Assembly: GCA_017163975.1 (NCBI GenBank)
Contig: JAFFSR010000033.1
Span: forward strand, 693,501-757,500
From: Anastatus disparis
Taxonomy: Eukaryota; Arthropoda; Insecta; Hymenoptera; Eupelmidae
Direction of reading: 5' to 3'
DNA: 64,000 nt
Positions 19,251 to 30,672 of the stretch are shown here, piece after piece. The notes below the pieces were generated by a model, which saw only the letters and a program-made list of their open reading frames with translations, had not been told where the DNA came from and did not search any database. The translations under genes and the position numbers were made by a program. The number at the start of each line of letters is the position of its first letter. Within the stretch, counting starts at the first letter, position 1.

Positions 19251-21500
19251 TGCCATAATAAACTAAATCTAACTGAATTTTCAATAATATTCATACGGCT
19301 TCCATGTTGTACAATTAGTAATGTTTGCCTGAAATCTCCTGATGCAATTACAGTTTTGCCACCGAAAGGTTGGTTCACATCGCTTAAATCTTGAAAAACA
19401 CGATCAACTGCTTCAAAAGCAAATTTTAAAGTCATCGATATTTTATCCCAAATAATTATTTGTGTTCCCTTTGTTTGCTTTCTGCGGAATTAGGCCTAAC
19501 ATTACAAGTTGTACGATCTGTTATATTTGAGAGAACGTTGTATCTCTCTATCTTTTTCTAATCGAAAAATGTAGGTTTTTGGAAAAACTAGTAGTTATTA
19601 CTAGAAATCAATAATTGTCCGCAACTTGTACAGTAAAAAACAATATTTTTTCTAATGAGAACAAATTAATTCTCTAGCCTCACTCATGATTTTGTAAGTA
19701 TGTCAAACTATTTTTTAAAACAAAGCATCAAAATTAATTTCATTATTGATTAATTTATTTAATCTATCGGCCTCCTAACGCCTCTAAGTTTAAATGTTGT
19801 ATGCATGGTTTTTCCATCGACTAATGAATTCGCTGCTATAGCTGTCCAAGCTGCACATAAATAATGTATAGAATGATATTTAAAATAAACTATTAAACGT
19901 TAAGTAAATAAATTTTCCACTTCCACCTGGTCCATCTATAAAAATATATTTTTCTTTACTTTAGTTGTTTAAACTTTTTATAGTAGAGTTGAATATTTGC
20001 TTTTGTTTATCATTCAAAGAATTTATTTTCATTTCTAATTCATTAAGAATATTATTGTTATGATTTAAAATTGTTTGATTATTATCTTCTTCTATAAATG
20101 TGCTTATGTTAGCTAAATTAAAATCGTACAAAAAAAATCCATTGACTTGTAAATTATTTTTAATAACATTCAATGCAAGATTTTCACCTATATTTTTTTC
20201 GTATATTGCATGGTATAACTTATCTTTATATTTATCATATGAATCTCGTGAATTTATAGAATTATGGAAAACGCAAATGGAAGCAAATAATTCATGAAGA
20301 ATATAAAGGAATCATGTTGAAGATACTTCTTTCAAACATCTATTCCATTCTTGATCTCCATTGATTAATTGTTTTGCCTTAGCTGCCTCATAAAACGAAT
20401 CGTACATCACATCATCAGCAGTACGCAAAGCTTCAAAAGATGTGGCTCCTATAACATGTAATAGTAATAACCTAATGAAATAACGTTCTCTATCTTTTGG
20501 ACTTACTAAGTACATTCTACTAACCAGGAGAGTGTCTGAGTTGCGGGTCACAGAACTTGATAAAATTTTGGGGTAAGTTTTTAGGTACCAAAATATGAGT
20601 AAAGCCATAGCGGTACGGTCTAACGCTTCAAAAAACTGAAGTTATGAAAGATTGTAGTCTTATTTTCAGAAAAATATGAAAAAAGAACTAATTGAAGTGC
20701 AAATAATTCTGTCCAGAAATATTTTTAATAAATGTAGAATAACTCAAATAAAAGTAGAGAAAGCAAGCTTCAATTTGCGAGTTTCCGAATTGAAAAATAA
20801 TAATTAGGACTAAAGTTATGCTTTTTTGAAGTTGATCACTAAGAGAGTACTACAAATCATCCAAATTTGAAGAATGCTGACTTTTACTTCTCTTTTGCTG
20901 TTTAACTTTAGAAAATCATTACTGTAGTTCTAATTATTATTTTTCAATTCGGAAACTCGCAAATTAAAGCTTGCTTTTTCTACTTTTATTTTAGTTATTG
21001 TGCATTTATTAGAGATATTTCCAAACAGAATTATTTTCACTTCAATTAGAAGTTCTTTTTTCATATTTTTCTGAAAATAAGACTATAATCTTCCATAACT
21101 TTAGTTTCTCGAAGCGTTAGACCGTACTGCTATATTTTACTCATATTTTGGTACCTAAAAACTTATCCCAAAGTTTCATCAAGATCTGTGACCCGTAACT
21201 CAGACACTCTCCTAGTAAGTATTGGTTTTTTTTTTTTTTTTATTTTATTTCACTTTTTCAGTTTTTCACCAAATGTATAAAAATTTGGTATTTCTAAATA
21301 CAAGTAATTTCGTGCTTCAAAATCTCTATTCAATTCAAAATAGGCTGTTAATGTTGCCCCCACATTTTTCAGCATGATCATTTTTTCTTTTTCTTCTTTA
21401 AAAAATACGTTTTGTTGATTTTCTTCATGAACGCTCAGACGTTTTATAGTGTGTGAAATAACATGTTAAGGATATTCTCATAACCTAGGCATTGCTTGAG
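19230..21500 (-). pseudogene. Helitron 1 helicase part (Pif1-type), broken and truncated
   Basis: Several minus-strand frames give consecutive pieces of a Helitron helicase. Reading with the gene: the region before the helicase (about 21450-21230, ending LEIPNFYTF), RMYLVSPKDRERYFIRLLLL...GATSFEALRT (20530-20312), Walker A GPGGSGK (about 19945), Walker B QIIIWDKIS (about 19460), then AFEAVDRVFQDL and GGKTVIASGDFRQ (19435-19300). The rest is missing where the T-rich minisatellite begins. Many stops and frameshifts separate the pieces. A hairpin MITE (20524-21215) sits just before the RMYLVSP block. Confidence 0.85.
20524..21215. mobile_element. 692-bp hairpin MITE, TAA target duplication (copy 1)
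   Basis: Nearly the whole element is one inverted repeat, arms about 340 bp. Termini are CCAGGAGAGTGTCTGAGTTG and its complement, flanked by TAA on both sides (20521-20523 and 21216-21218). The 3-bp target is PIF/Harbinger-like. A second copy is at 38466-39147. It interrupts the Helitron 1 helicase. Confidence 0.85.
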
Positions 21501-21730
21501 GCGAACATAAATATCGTGTATTAATGTATTGTTGGGTTTCGTCATATTCCTATTCAACATTTTCACGATTGTCATTTTGAAAAGTGTCTTTATTTTCTCA
21601 TCAAAAATCCACACTTACTTGATGTATTTTAATGTATGCACAATTATGACCTTCATAACAGTATTTTTGAATAAATATTTAATGCAGTGTACAGTGAAAC
21701 AAACTTCTACGTTTATTTAAGCATTAAATT

Positions 21731-23680
21731 TCAATAATAATAAGGATTATAAGGAACAACAAATCCATTATCTGCAATTCTTTCTGTAAATTTATTTTTG
21801 AGAATCATTTTGACACCATCATTTCTACGTTTGTATAGTAAATATCCATTGGATTTAAATGTTGTTGTATTATTAAATTTTCTTGGAAAATTTTCAGTAC
21901 ATTGTTTCGTATTTTTATCCATACACGGACAATTTATATTTTTCATACCACAGGGACCGCGTATCATAAATTGTATAACAATACTATATAATTTTGGATA
22001 AATATCTCTATTTGGGATTTCTGCACTTATTATTTTATCAACTTTTTCGGGAATATCAAATTTATCATTTTTATCCAAGAGTAACATGTTACTAACATAT
22101 GCATATGCGGTTATTTTCGTTTTTGAAATTCAATTACATAACTATATGCAATACATTTTTCTAATATTCCCTTTTTTATTACTAAATTTTTGAATTCTTC
22201 TACTTTTTGATAAAATACTTTTGTTATAATATCTGGTCTATTTATTGCATTTCAATAAATTTCCAAGTTTTCACTTATTTCTTTTTAATGTGGGTTACAG
22301 GTTATAGTTACAAAAAGATCAGGTTCACCACAATGATTTGCAAGTGTCATTGAGTCAAAGTAATTTTGTTTTAAAAATCGTGAATTTTCTGTAAAGTTTG
22401 ACGGTAATATTACCATTTTTCCAATTTTTGAAGAATCTAATTTTTTATTGTTATGTAAATAGTCCATAACACCTTTGTAACAATCACTTCTTAATACGCT
22501 TTGGTTCTTTCGCATGCAACATAATCTGAAGGCTTCAACTTTTTCAAACGCATCAACAATCAACTGTTGAGATAATTTTCCCAAATCAAGGAATGGATTA
22601 AATTCAGTTCTAACACTAAATCTATAATTATGAAATTTCAAATTTGAAATATTAGATTTTCCGAATTTACTTTTCATATTTGGCATCCATCCAAAACCAC
22701 TATTAGGATAAATAAGCGGATATGTCATAGGATCTATATGTTTACTAATTGTCGGTATACTAATTGGTTCATCATACTTAGAGTAAATGACAATACCACG
22801 TTCAATAGGAGGAAGATCGTCTTCTCTAACATATACTATTGCAACTTCATTACAGGTAAGTAGATTATATCCATTCTTATCCAAATCATTGTTGCGGACA
22901 ATAGACATAGTAACAGTTCTTGGAGGGTAATAGATTTTTGCACATCATTGTAGTTCTTCTTCTTCTTCTTCATGCGTCATCTTGTAGGCTTTAGCATAAG
23001 GGTTAATGTCTCTTATCAAGATATCTAAATGTTTCAATAATGTTAAATTTATATTGAACTTATTCCGTTAAATCATTGTTATTTCATTATCTAAAATATA
23101 TAATTGTCCATATGTACGTGCTTTATCTTTATTAGGATATAACGCATATACATTATGGTAAATTTGTCCACATATTCTAATAACTTGTGGTCCTATGCCC
23201 GACAATATATCAAAATTGGCACCAAAATTTTCCAATGCTAAAGCATTATTGGACAACCTAACATTTCGTCGAAAATCAATAATTTCTCCCGTTAATTCAG
23301 TTGCTAAAAACTTTAATTATTCTGGGTAAGGACGATTTTGTAACGCTTCTACTTCACCTTTATGACAACAATATGAGAAATCTTTATTTTTAGTATATCC
23401 GAAAGCAAAATGTTTCGCATCACAATAAACACATGTATTTGTCATGGAACCAATGTTATTTTCAGATATGAGATTTTCATCGAAATATATATTTGCTATA
23501 GGACCAGTCAGTTCCGAATTAATTTTTTCAGTTAATATTTTTTCATTTAATTGCTTAAATTTATTTCCTACTTTGCCCTTCATTGTTTTATCAATAACTT
23601 TGTTCAATACAATATTATGATTGTTATTATAATTATTATTATTGTAATTTTCATTATAATTATTGTCTTCAATTTGCAAT
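21731..23680 (-). pseudogene. Helitron 1 Rep (HUH nuclease) part, broken
   Basis: Minus-strand frames give the expected order of a Helitron Rep. A Cys-rich block comes first (CVYCDAKHF, 23445-23410, as in the Helitron N-terminal zinc region). ENFGANFDIL...RICGQIYHNVYALYPNKDKARTYGQLYI (23235-23080) follows. Then the Helitron-like N domain with YPLIYPNSGFGW, RLCCMRKNQSVLR and GEPDLFVTITCNPH (22908-22285), the HUH motif PHMHML (about 22110-22095), a GPCG...CPC zinc segment (about 21955-21910) and a Tyr-bearing KYLF motif near 21670. Stops at 22285 and around 22115 and several frameshifts make it non-functional. Confidence 0.85.
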
Positions 23681-24790
23681 CGCTTACACTTAATAAATAA
23701 TATCTTTAGTTGATAAGAATCATATTTATGTTTTCGCTTTTTTCATCTATTGGTTTATTTATTGTAGTATCATTATAAACATATTTATTGTCATCAATTT
23801 CTATTTGTTTACACCTTGTGCGTGATTCTTTTAATTGGTAACAATCAATTTTTACTTGTGTTTTTCAATAATATCTGCAGTGTCCAATTTTTTATTTTTA
23901 ATTTGTACCATTCTCTCATATTCATTATATTGTTCACTAATAACTTTTCTATAAGTCTCTTTTTTGCGTGATTTTTCTTTTTCATGCAATTTTTTTAATT
24001 AATTAGTATCTCTATTTTCAATTGATTTTATTTTTTATATCTTAATATTTAAAATTTTTTTATATTTATTTAGTTGTTCTTCTTTCATTTTTATGTAAGC
24101 TTTTTTCTTACGTGTAGCTTTATTTGTACGTATTTGTTCCATTTTATCAGTGCCCTCTTTTATCTTTGATTTAATTTTTGTTCTCTTAGTATTTTTTAAT
24201 TTTTCTTTATATTTATTGGGTTCTTTTTCGTTAATTTTTATATAATCTTCTTTTTTACGTAAAGCTTCTGCAGCAATTAAATTTTGCTTTTTTTATTTTA
24301 TCGATCTTTTTAAATTCATAAATTAAATAAATATAATGACTTGTTCCACACTAAAGCTATATTAATACAATCATTTTTTTTAAATAAAAAATCATTTGGA
24401 CTTGTTTTTTTTTTCGAGCTTGGATTGGAAATTAGATATCGAACTCGATAAACCTAACCATAAAATACGATACATTGAAAGTTTATATTATAACTTTATA
24501 TGTATAATATTTTGGTGGATTCCTTGAGTTGTCCGCACTAGAGTTTAATCTTACAAATTTTCACTTCGTAGCAAAAAAACTCGATTAAACGCATCCTTTA
24601 TTCATAAGTTAGGATTGGAAATATTATTAGAAGGCGGGCAGCTTCGTCATGCTCTCAAGTCCTGTTACAAATAAAGCTTCTTTTTCATCTATTTCTTTTG
24701 ATTCTTTTTTTTCTTCATTCAATTTAATCTTAACTCTGCTAATTTCATTATCGTTATAATTTGAGTGGATATCATCGATTCCCATTATAT
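23680..24790 (-). pseudogene. Lys/Arg/Glu-rich repetitive coding remnant upstream of Rep
   Basis: On the minus strand, short open stretches repeat patterns such as KKREAYIKINEKEPNKYKEK and KAYIKMKEEQLNKYKK. This matches the charged, repeated N-terminal tails often found ahead of Helitron Rep domains. It is broken by stops and AT-rich expansion, so I treat it as decayed coding sequence. Confidence 0.5.
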
Positions 24791-24803
24791 CATTATCTGG
24801 TTT

Positions 24804-25766
24804 TTAAAAATTTGCATCCGAAATGTCATTGTCGATTTCCATCAAAATTGTTTCTCGATTCGAATTCTTATGTTTACGATAAATTTTCATGATCGTTTTT
24901 TGTTCTGGCAATAAATGCATTTGTGAGTTTTTTTCTAATAGTTCAAGCTCGGTGAAATCTAAATTTGATGGTATTTGATTTAGACGTTGCTCATGACAAA
25001 AACTCCTTATCATGTCCGGTGGATTATCGTAATTAATATTTGCATTATTATAATTTTGCAAAACCGGAAACATTCTCTTTCGTTGCGTTTTAAAAATTCT
25101 TGATAAACGTAATCGCATTTGAGAAACATCATATCTTACAAAACATGGACCTAAATTATAAAGTATTGCAATAGCAAAAACAATTGCAAAAACGCCACAA
25201 TCATAATTATCTGTTTGTGATTGTACTGTTTCGAATACTATGCTCAATTCTGATTTGTTTGGAAATAATCTGTTTATATAAATCTTATGCTCATCTCGTA
25301 GATATTTAACCCTTTCAGAACCAATGTACATTACAATGTACATTGACATTTTTTGGTTTTTTTGAAATCGTGCAAAAGTGGCTTCAAATTTCGTAAAAAA
25401 AATATGTGTATTAGATTGAAGTGGACTATTTCCGATCTCAAACTGAGGGCCTCAGTTATTATATCTTTGATAGAAACTGAGAAAACTTGAAAAAAAAAAA
25501 AAAAATTTTTATCGCAAAAATTGCTTAATAAATGAACACTTATCATCGCTAAATGGTTATCAGAACTTTTCATGATGAAATAATAATTCCGTTCTGGAAG
25601 GGTTAAGATTTAAACTGTCATATATATGAATTACCTTATTATTATAATACACACAAATCCGGTGACCCTTTTCCAAATTTCCGAAAAATAAGAATTGTAT
25701 AAATTCTCCATCAATTGGTACTGATTTAATATATTGTGGTCTTGGATTTAGTGAAGTTAATTGCAT
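24804..25766 (-). pseudogene. C48 (Ulp1/SENP-like) cysteine protease fragment split by a MITE
   Basis: Two minus-strand frames, 25766-25607 and 25300-24804, form one protease domain. The first holds the catalytic-His region GHRICVYYNNKVIHIYDSLN, with the Asp in YDSL. The second holds VQSQTDNYDCGVFAIVFA with the oxyanion Gln and nucleophile Cys. The split is exactly a TTAA-flanked MITE (25310-25602). With one TTAA kept, the frame reads through without change. It lies about 1 kb upstream of the Helitron Rep on the same strand, so it may be part of the same element, or a remnant of another transposon; MULEs and other elements also carry C48 proteases. The N-terminus is not identifiable. Confidence 0.75.
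25310..25602. mobile_element. 293-bp piggyBac-type MITE (TTAA target)
   Basis: TTAA at 25306-25309 and 25603-25606 flank termini CCCTTTCAGAAC and its near complement GTTCTGGAAGGG. TTAA plus CCC...GGG ends are the piggyBac signature. It carries no gene and interrupts the C48 protease. Confidence 0.85.
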
Positions 25767-26148
25767 GTTGAATGAGATGTGCTGGTTTGAAATATTATTA
25801 AATTATAGTATATGAATATCAGTTAACATGAAAGAAATTTTACAATACAATCCCTGCTCTTTAACGATCAATTTATCTTTCTCAGTCAAAACCATTACTG
25901 AAAATTAAAATTCATTTCAGAATTTCAATTCATTTTTAATGAACTTTTTCCAAAGATATTCACAAGAGAATCGCTTTTATGTTAACTAATTTAATTTACT
26001 GCCTTTTTACTTTAAAAGTTGAAAAATAAAAGAAATTATAAGAAATGCTATGAATTAATTGTTATATAATAAATAAATAATAATAAAATTTTTTTAAATA
26101 ATATAACGATATAAAATGGTTATTTTCGGCAATAATACATTTATATAT
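25767..26148. other. AT-rich spacer, nothing recognised
   Basis: Between the C48 protease remnant and the terminal repeat of the next transposon. I see no gene, structure or repeat here. Confidence 0.5.
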
Positions 26149-26634
26149 GGGTCAATTCACGTCAAACGGATAATGGCTCTGTCCAAAATTGTAGACCACC
26201 AAAAAAATCGTCTATGGGCTCAAAATTTTCGTCTTACACTCTACTTTCTTTTGCAATGTGGCGATTTTGAAGAATCCAATATGGCGGCTCAAACCTAGAG
26301 ATTTTATATGAAATTTTAGAAAATTGATTGTAATTCATTCCAATGTGATTATACGTATTTTTTTATATCAGAAATCAATTCAGCGTTTAATTTTACATAG
26401 GAATATAGTATTGGACTCGAGGTAAAAAAAATTTACAATGTCATCGGAAGGTCATATCAGGAAATATTAGTTATTTCTCGAATCACTCATAAATCAATGT
26501 TGATTAGTGAGAAAATAAAGATACTTATAGATAACTCGAGTCACTGAATCAAAATCCGATGTCCGCTTGACCCTATAGGGTATACAAGATCTTTATCAAG
26601 GTCATTTGAAGGTCAAATAGCGAATACCTTTGAT

Positions 26635-26886
26635 TATTCAATACGATTAGAACACCTTCAAGTTTCACGTTTTGCTGAATCCGAATCCGGGGTCTGTTGG
26701 AGTGTCAAACGACGTAATTACGTAAAAATTAATTAAATATTCACTGACAGAAAATTTTTGTTCTCCAAAAAACCACAGTTTGAAACGAATTTTTCTGTAA
26801 TTACGTCGTTTGACACTCCAATGGGCCTTGAATTCGGATCCAGTATCATTTAAAACTTATAGGTGTCTTAATCTTATCAAATAATA
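26635..26886. mobile_element. Foldback MITE inside the left arm
   Basis: This 250-bp inverted-repeat insertion (ends TTATTCAATACGATTAGAAC and a near complement; inner stem GGAGTGTCAAACGACGTAAT) is absent at the matching point of the right arm near 36290. It was therefore inserted after the long arms formed. Confidence 0.7.
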
Positions 26887-26972
26887 AAAGGGCTGATTCC
26901 ATTTCAAATCGAACAGTCAGTATACACTCAAGTCACCAATTACTGCGCTAATGGAGTATGTTATTCTACCCT

Positions 26973-27757
26973 TGTTACGTCACAACGTATCTTTTATATT
27001 ACTTTTTAATTTACAATTTTTAAAATATCTTTTCATTAATATGACATTGATGAACTAATTAAACGGTTATCGAACAATAAAAGAATGTGTTAACCTAAGC
27101 AGTAAAGAAAACTTTAAGTTGATATTAAGCAACAAAATTCGTTGTTTCAAAATTACTAAGTCATAAAACAAGCAAGATCCACTTATTTTATAATGAAATC
27201 ATGTCAAGATAAATCTTATAAAAGCCAACTGCAATTAACGAGAGGGGGCACTACCCCAGGATCATCGTTGGTACCAAGTCGTAAATCCTGTAGTTCAAAT
27301 TCAAATTCAAATTCAAATTCAAATTCTAATAAAGTTATTGTATTCAATATTTAATTATTTTTACAAGTGTCAATAAATATCTTAAAAGTTTCTTATATTC
27401 GTCTCGAGTCTTATTTTTGATCGTGCCTATATCTATTCTTTGTTTGTCTGTATCCAGCCTTCATCTACTTGAATCAATCAAGGTAAGAATATTCAATTTA
27501 TATATTCTCTATTCAAGTACTCTAAATAAATATCCTGCAATATATTTCAATTTGTGAGAAACGATTTACTCAATTAAATATTCAGGAGTTCAATTCACCA
27601 CTAGATTATACATATATTTATCTTTCATAATTATAATTTAATAATAAATTCAGTTATTTCAAATTAATTCAAATTCATATTTAAAATCATACAAAAATAT
27701 TCAACATAATCAAATTATACACTTTTATTTAGTCCTGGTGAAAGCCAGGACTTAACA
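26973..27757 (+). repeat. 5' LTR of the gag-only element
   Basis: 785 bp, TG...CA. It contains a (TTCAAA)n-like run (27295-27325) and ends in a small hairpin, AGTCCTGG/CCAGGACT. Confidence 0.9.
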
Positions 27758-27810
27758 TTTTGGTTCCGGTACGAATTAGTTTGACCGTAACATTTTGGTT
27801 CCGGTACAAA
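27752..27810 (+). promoter_or_regulatory. Primer-binding-site-like sequence, present twice
   Basis: Three bases after the LTR end the sequence TGGTTCCGGTAC begins with the TGG expected of a primer-binding site. The block TAACATTTTGGTTCCGGTAC, which includes the last LTR bases, occurs again 37 bp on (27790-27809). One copy is probably the working site and the other a local duplication. Confidence 0.6.
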
Positions 27811-27954
27811 CTTTTTAATTGAGGAATCGTATTGAATATATTGAGGGATCATTAGAGAAAATTCTCTATATATATACATATATACGAAGTGCATAAAAAT
27901 ATATATGAAGGACCAACTATAAATACAGTGTTTAAAAGTGATTTAAGAAAACGC

Positions 27955-28350
27955 ACAAGTGCGTCAAATAAAATATTATATTTCCAAGGGCACAATAAAT
28001 ATTATACGCAAAAGTGCGTCAAATAAAATATTATATTTCCAAGGGCACAATAAATATTATATGCAAAAGTGCGTCAAATAAAATATTATATTTCCAAGGG
28101 CACAATAAATATTATACGCAAAATAGCGTCCATTGAATAAATTATTTATACGCAAAGTGCAATATTTAAAGCGAATAGCGTCATTAAAATTAAACACAAA
28201 GTGTGTCATTAAATATTAATAGTGTTATCTAAAACAAATGAATATATATACGCGAAGTGCATTATTAACGAAATGCGTCAATTAATAAAAATATATATAT
28301 TGTATTTAAATACATATATCATACGCATAGTGCGTAATTAAAATATACAA
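27955..28350 (+). repeat. 55-bp tandem repeat decaying into GCGTC/ACGCAAAGTGC motifs
   Basis: GCGTCAAATAAAATATTATA recurs at 27961, 28016 and 28071, with a partial unit at 28126: a period of exactly 55 bp. Further on only the core survives, as ACGCAAAGTGC, GCGTCATT or ACGCATAGTGCGT every 30-50 bp up to 28350. The core is a near-palindrome (ACGC...GCGT). It lies in the untranslated leader between primer site and gag. Confidence 0.8.
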
Positions 28351-29118
28351 TCGTGAAGTGCGCGATTAAAAATTATATTTAATTAAAATAATTGAATAAA
28401 TAAGTTCATACATAAATTATTCTTAATAATTGTAAAATATTTGTCATTTTTTTATCAATTATCTTAAAAAGTTTCTTGCATTTATAATATCAGTAATCTG
28501 ATACATTAACAATTCACTAAAATCGTAAAAATAACATAATTTTTAATACATAATTTTGAAAGTGATATACGTTTCGGTGAATAAAAAAAAAAGCCTGACT
28601 CAACATTAAGTATTGGAAGTCAGAACAAAACGGCATTTAAAAAATAGACACTGGTAATCAAATAACTATAAAGAGTATCGAACTCATAAAAATTTTGACT
28701 CAGCAAAATTACCGTGTGATATACTCGCGGATATTTTCAACAACAGTAGGTCAATATAAAATTTTAAAACATAGATCAGCGATATTCTTAATTTTCATGC
28801 AAAAATAGTAGGGCAGTCAAAGAATTTTAATAAATAACACTTGCAGTATTTTTTTTTTGTATACAAACACAATCGTAAACGGTGTAGAAAAAAAGAAAAA
28901 AAAATCATGATATTGATAAGATCATTTAAGCATTATTCATGCAACATTAATTACATGTATCTTGGTAATAAGAATAGTATATATTCTGTTATAGAATAAA
29001 ATGAATATCTATCAATCTAAAAATATCAATAATAAATCACCTTTTACATTAATAAAATGCTAACATTAATTAAACATATTAAATTTTCCTGATGAAAAAT
29101 TAAAATATAAAAATCATA

Positions 29119-30672
29119 ATGGAGTGGAATGAAGTTTTACCAATATTTGATGGTAAAAACATGCTACCCAGAAAATATATTAATGAAATAAAATTAGTAA
29201 GAAGTTTAGCTAACGATCAAAGGAAACTGTTTTTAATTGCAAAGTTGAAACTTAGAGGTAGCATCTCTTCTATTATACATCGAGCAAAAATCAACAATAT
29301 AGATGATTTTATATTAGCATTAAATTTTCTGTATCCAAATGATGAACTTACTGACTATGAACAAAAAAATTATTGTATATATTGTGAAACTACAGGTCAC
29401 TCACGTAAAAATTGCAAGAAAATAAGTGATCTACGACTTTTTGATCTATCGTATAATGGAAATAAAGAATACTGTGATAATACATCTGTTAATGAACCAG
29501 AAACGTCAACTCATAAAACTGCAGAATTTAAAACACATAATATGAACAATCTAATTATAGACAATAAAACATCTACACGTTTTGATATAACAAATATCAA
29601 AATTAACGAAAAAGAAAATTATGAAAAAACAAACATAGAACATCAAGAAAATGTTCAAGCTAATACTATTTTATTAGCCAAGGAAACTACTAGAAAAGTT
29701 AAATACAATGAACCTCATATAAATTATATAAAAACAAAAGAATTTGAATGTATTCCAATTGAATCCGAACAAACTGAAAAATTGTTAAGTAGTCAAGTTA
29801 TAATACATCAAGTTCCAGTTTTAGAAGATTTCGAAACAGTGCATTCATATGTTCAGACCATAAGAAATGACACAAAAAAAATAAATTGTGTAGAAAAAGA
29901 AAAATCGTATACAAATGATCTTAAACAAAATAAAGAATGCGAAAATAATTTAAAAAATGCAAAAGAAGAATCAATGATTTTCGACAATGTTGGCCTATTT
30001 ATGAATGACTTTATAAAATACGAAAATATAATTGAAAATTTCTTACCAGAACTGAACAACTCTGAAATAATCCAAGAGACTAATTTTGCACAAGAAGCAC
30101 AAATTATTTACAGCGATAATTCTGTATTACAATTCAATGATGGACCAGACCTTAATGAATTGATTCAACTACGTTTAAATAAAACAAATCTTGCCAGCAA
30201 AAATAATATATCCAAACTCATTAAAAACGACACAGCTAATAACAAAGATGATTCTCTACAAGAAAATAATAAACTTTTGAAAATACAAAAATGCTTTACG
30301 ACAAATAGCTCTAATAATTTAAATAAAAATCAAAATAAAATGGTGTTTGATAAATATATCAAATACACTAATATTATCAAAATAAAACCAAAACAATTAA
30401 ATAATAAGACGTATCTAAAAAACAAAATTATTCCTAAAAATAAGAATATAACATTAACTCATAATCAGCAAGATTCAAATAAAAAAATAATTAATAACAA
30501 TATATTTAAATATTTTGATTTATCATTAAAAATTCTAAATAACATCAGACAAATCAGAAACACATTTGATTTCTACTATTATATCATGAACAAAAATTAT
30601 AAATATTTTAGAAAAAAATCTAATCTCTTTTTCTCTTTTTCAGGAATTTTTACACATTTCATAAATTTTTGA
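29119..30672 (+). CDS. Gag-like protein with one CCHC zinc knuckle (517 aa)
   Basis: ATG at 29119 opens 517 codons, intact. Residues 1-75 (MEWNEVLPIFDGKNMLPRKY... and LAKLKLRG-like helices) resemble a short capsid region of retrotransposon Gag. Residues 88-101 are a retroviral zinc knuckle, CIYCETTGHSRKNC (C-x2-C-x4-H-x4-C). The remaining 400 residues are Asn/Lys/Glu-rich low complexity without a recognisable domain. There is no protease or RT. It would package the element's RNA and rely on enzymes of a related complete element. The length of the low-complexity tail after the knuckle is unusual. Confidence 0.8.
   Translation: MEWNEVLPIFDGKNMLPRKYINEIKLVRSLANDQRKLFLIAKLKLRGSISSIIHRAKINNIDDFILALNFLYPNDELTDYEQKNYCIYCETTGHSRKNCKKISDLRLFDLSYNGNKEYCDNTSVNEPETSTHKTAEFKTHNMNNLIIDNKTSTRFDITNIKINEKENYEKTNIEHQENVQANTILLAKETTRKVKYNEPHINYIKTKEFECIPIESEQTEKLLSSQVIIHQVPVLEDFETVHSYVQTIRNDTKKINCVEKEKSYTNDLKQNKECENNLKNAKEESMIFDNVGLFMNDFIKYENIIENFLPELNNSEIIQETNFAQEAQIIYSDNSVLQFNDGPDLNELIQLRLNKTNLASKNNISKLIKNDTANNKDDSLQENNKLLKIQKCFTTNSSNNLNKNQNKMVFDKYIKYTNIIKIKPKQLNNKTYLKNKIIPKNKNITLTHNQQDSNKKIINNNIFKYFDLSLKILNNIRQIRNTFDFYYYIMNKNYKYFRKKSNLFFSFSGIFTHFINF

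Noticed and set aside
25331..25573. 80-codon minus-strand ORF
   Set aside because: Falls inside the TTAA MITE and has no domain.
26116..26298. 60-codon plus-strand ORF at the left transposon end
   Set aside because: Lies in the terminal inverted repeat, with no conserved frame in the opposite arm.
27955..28135. 55-bp direct repeats as a CRISPR array
   Set aside because: The whole 55 bp repeats with no unique spacers, inside an LTR retrotransposon.
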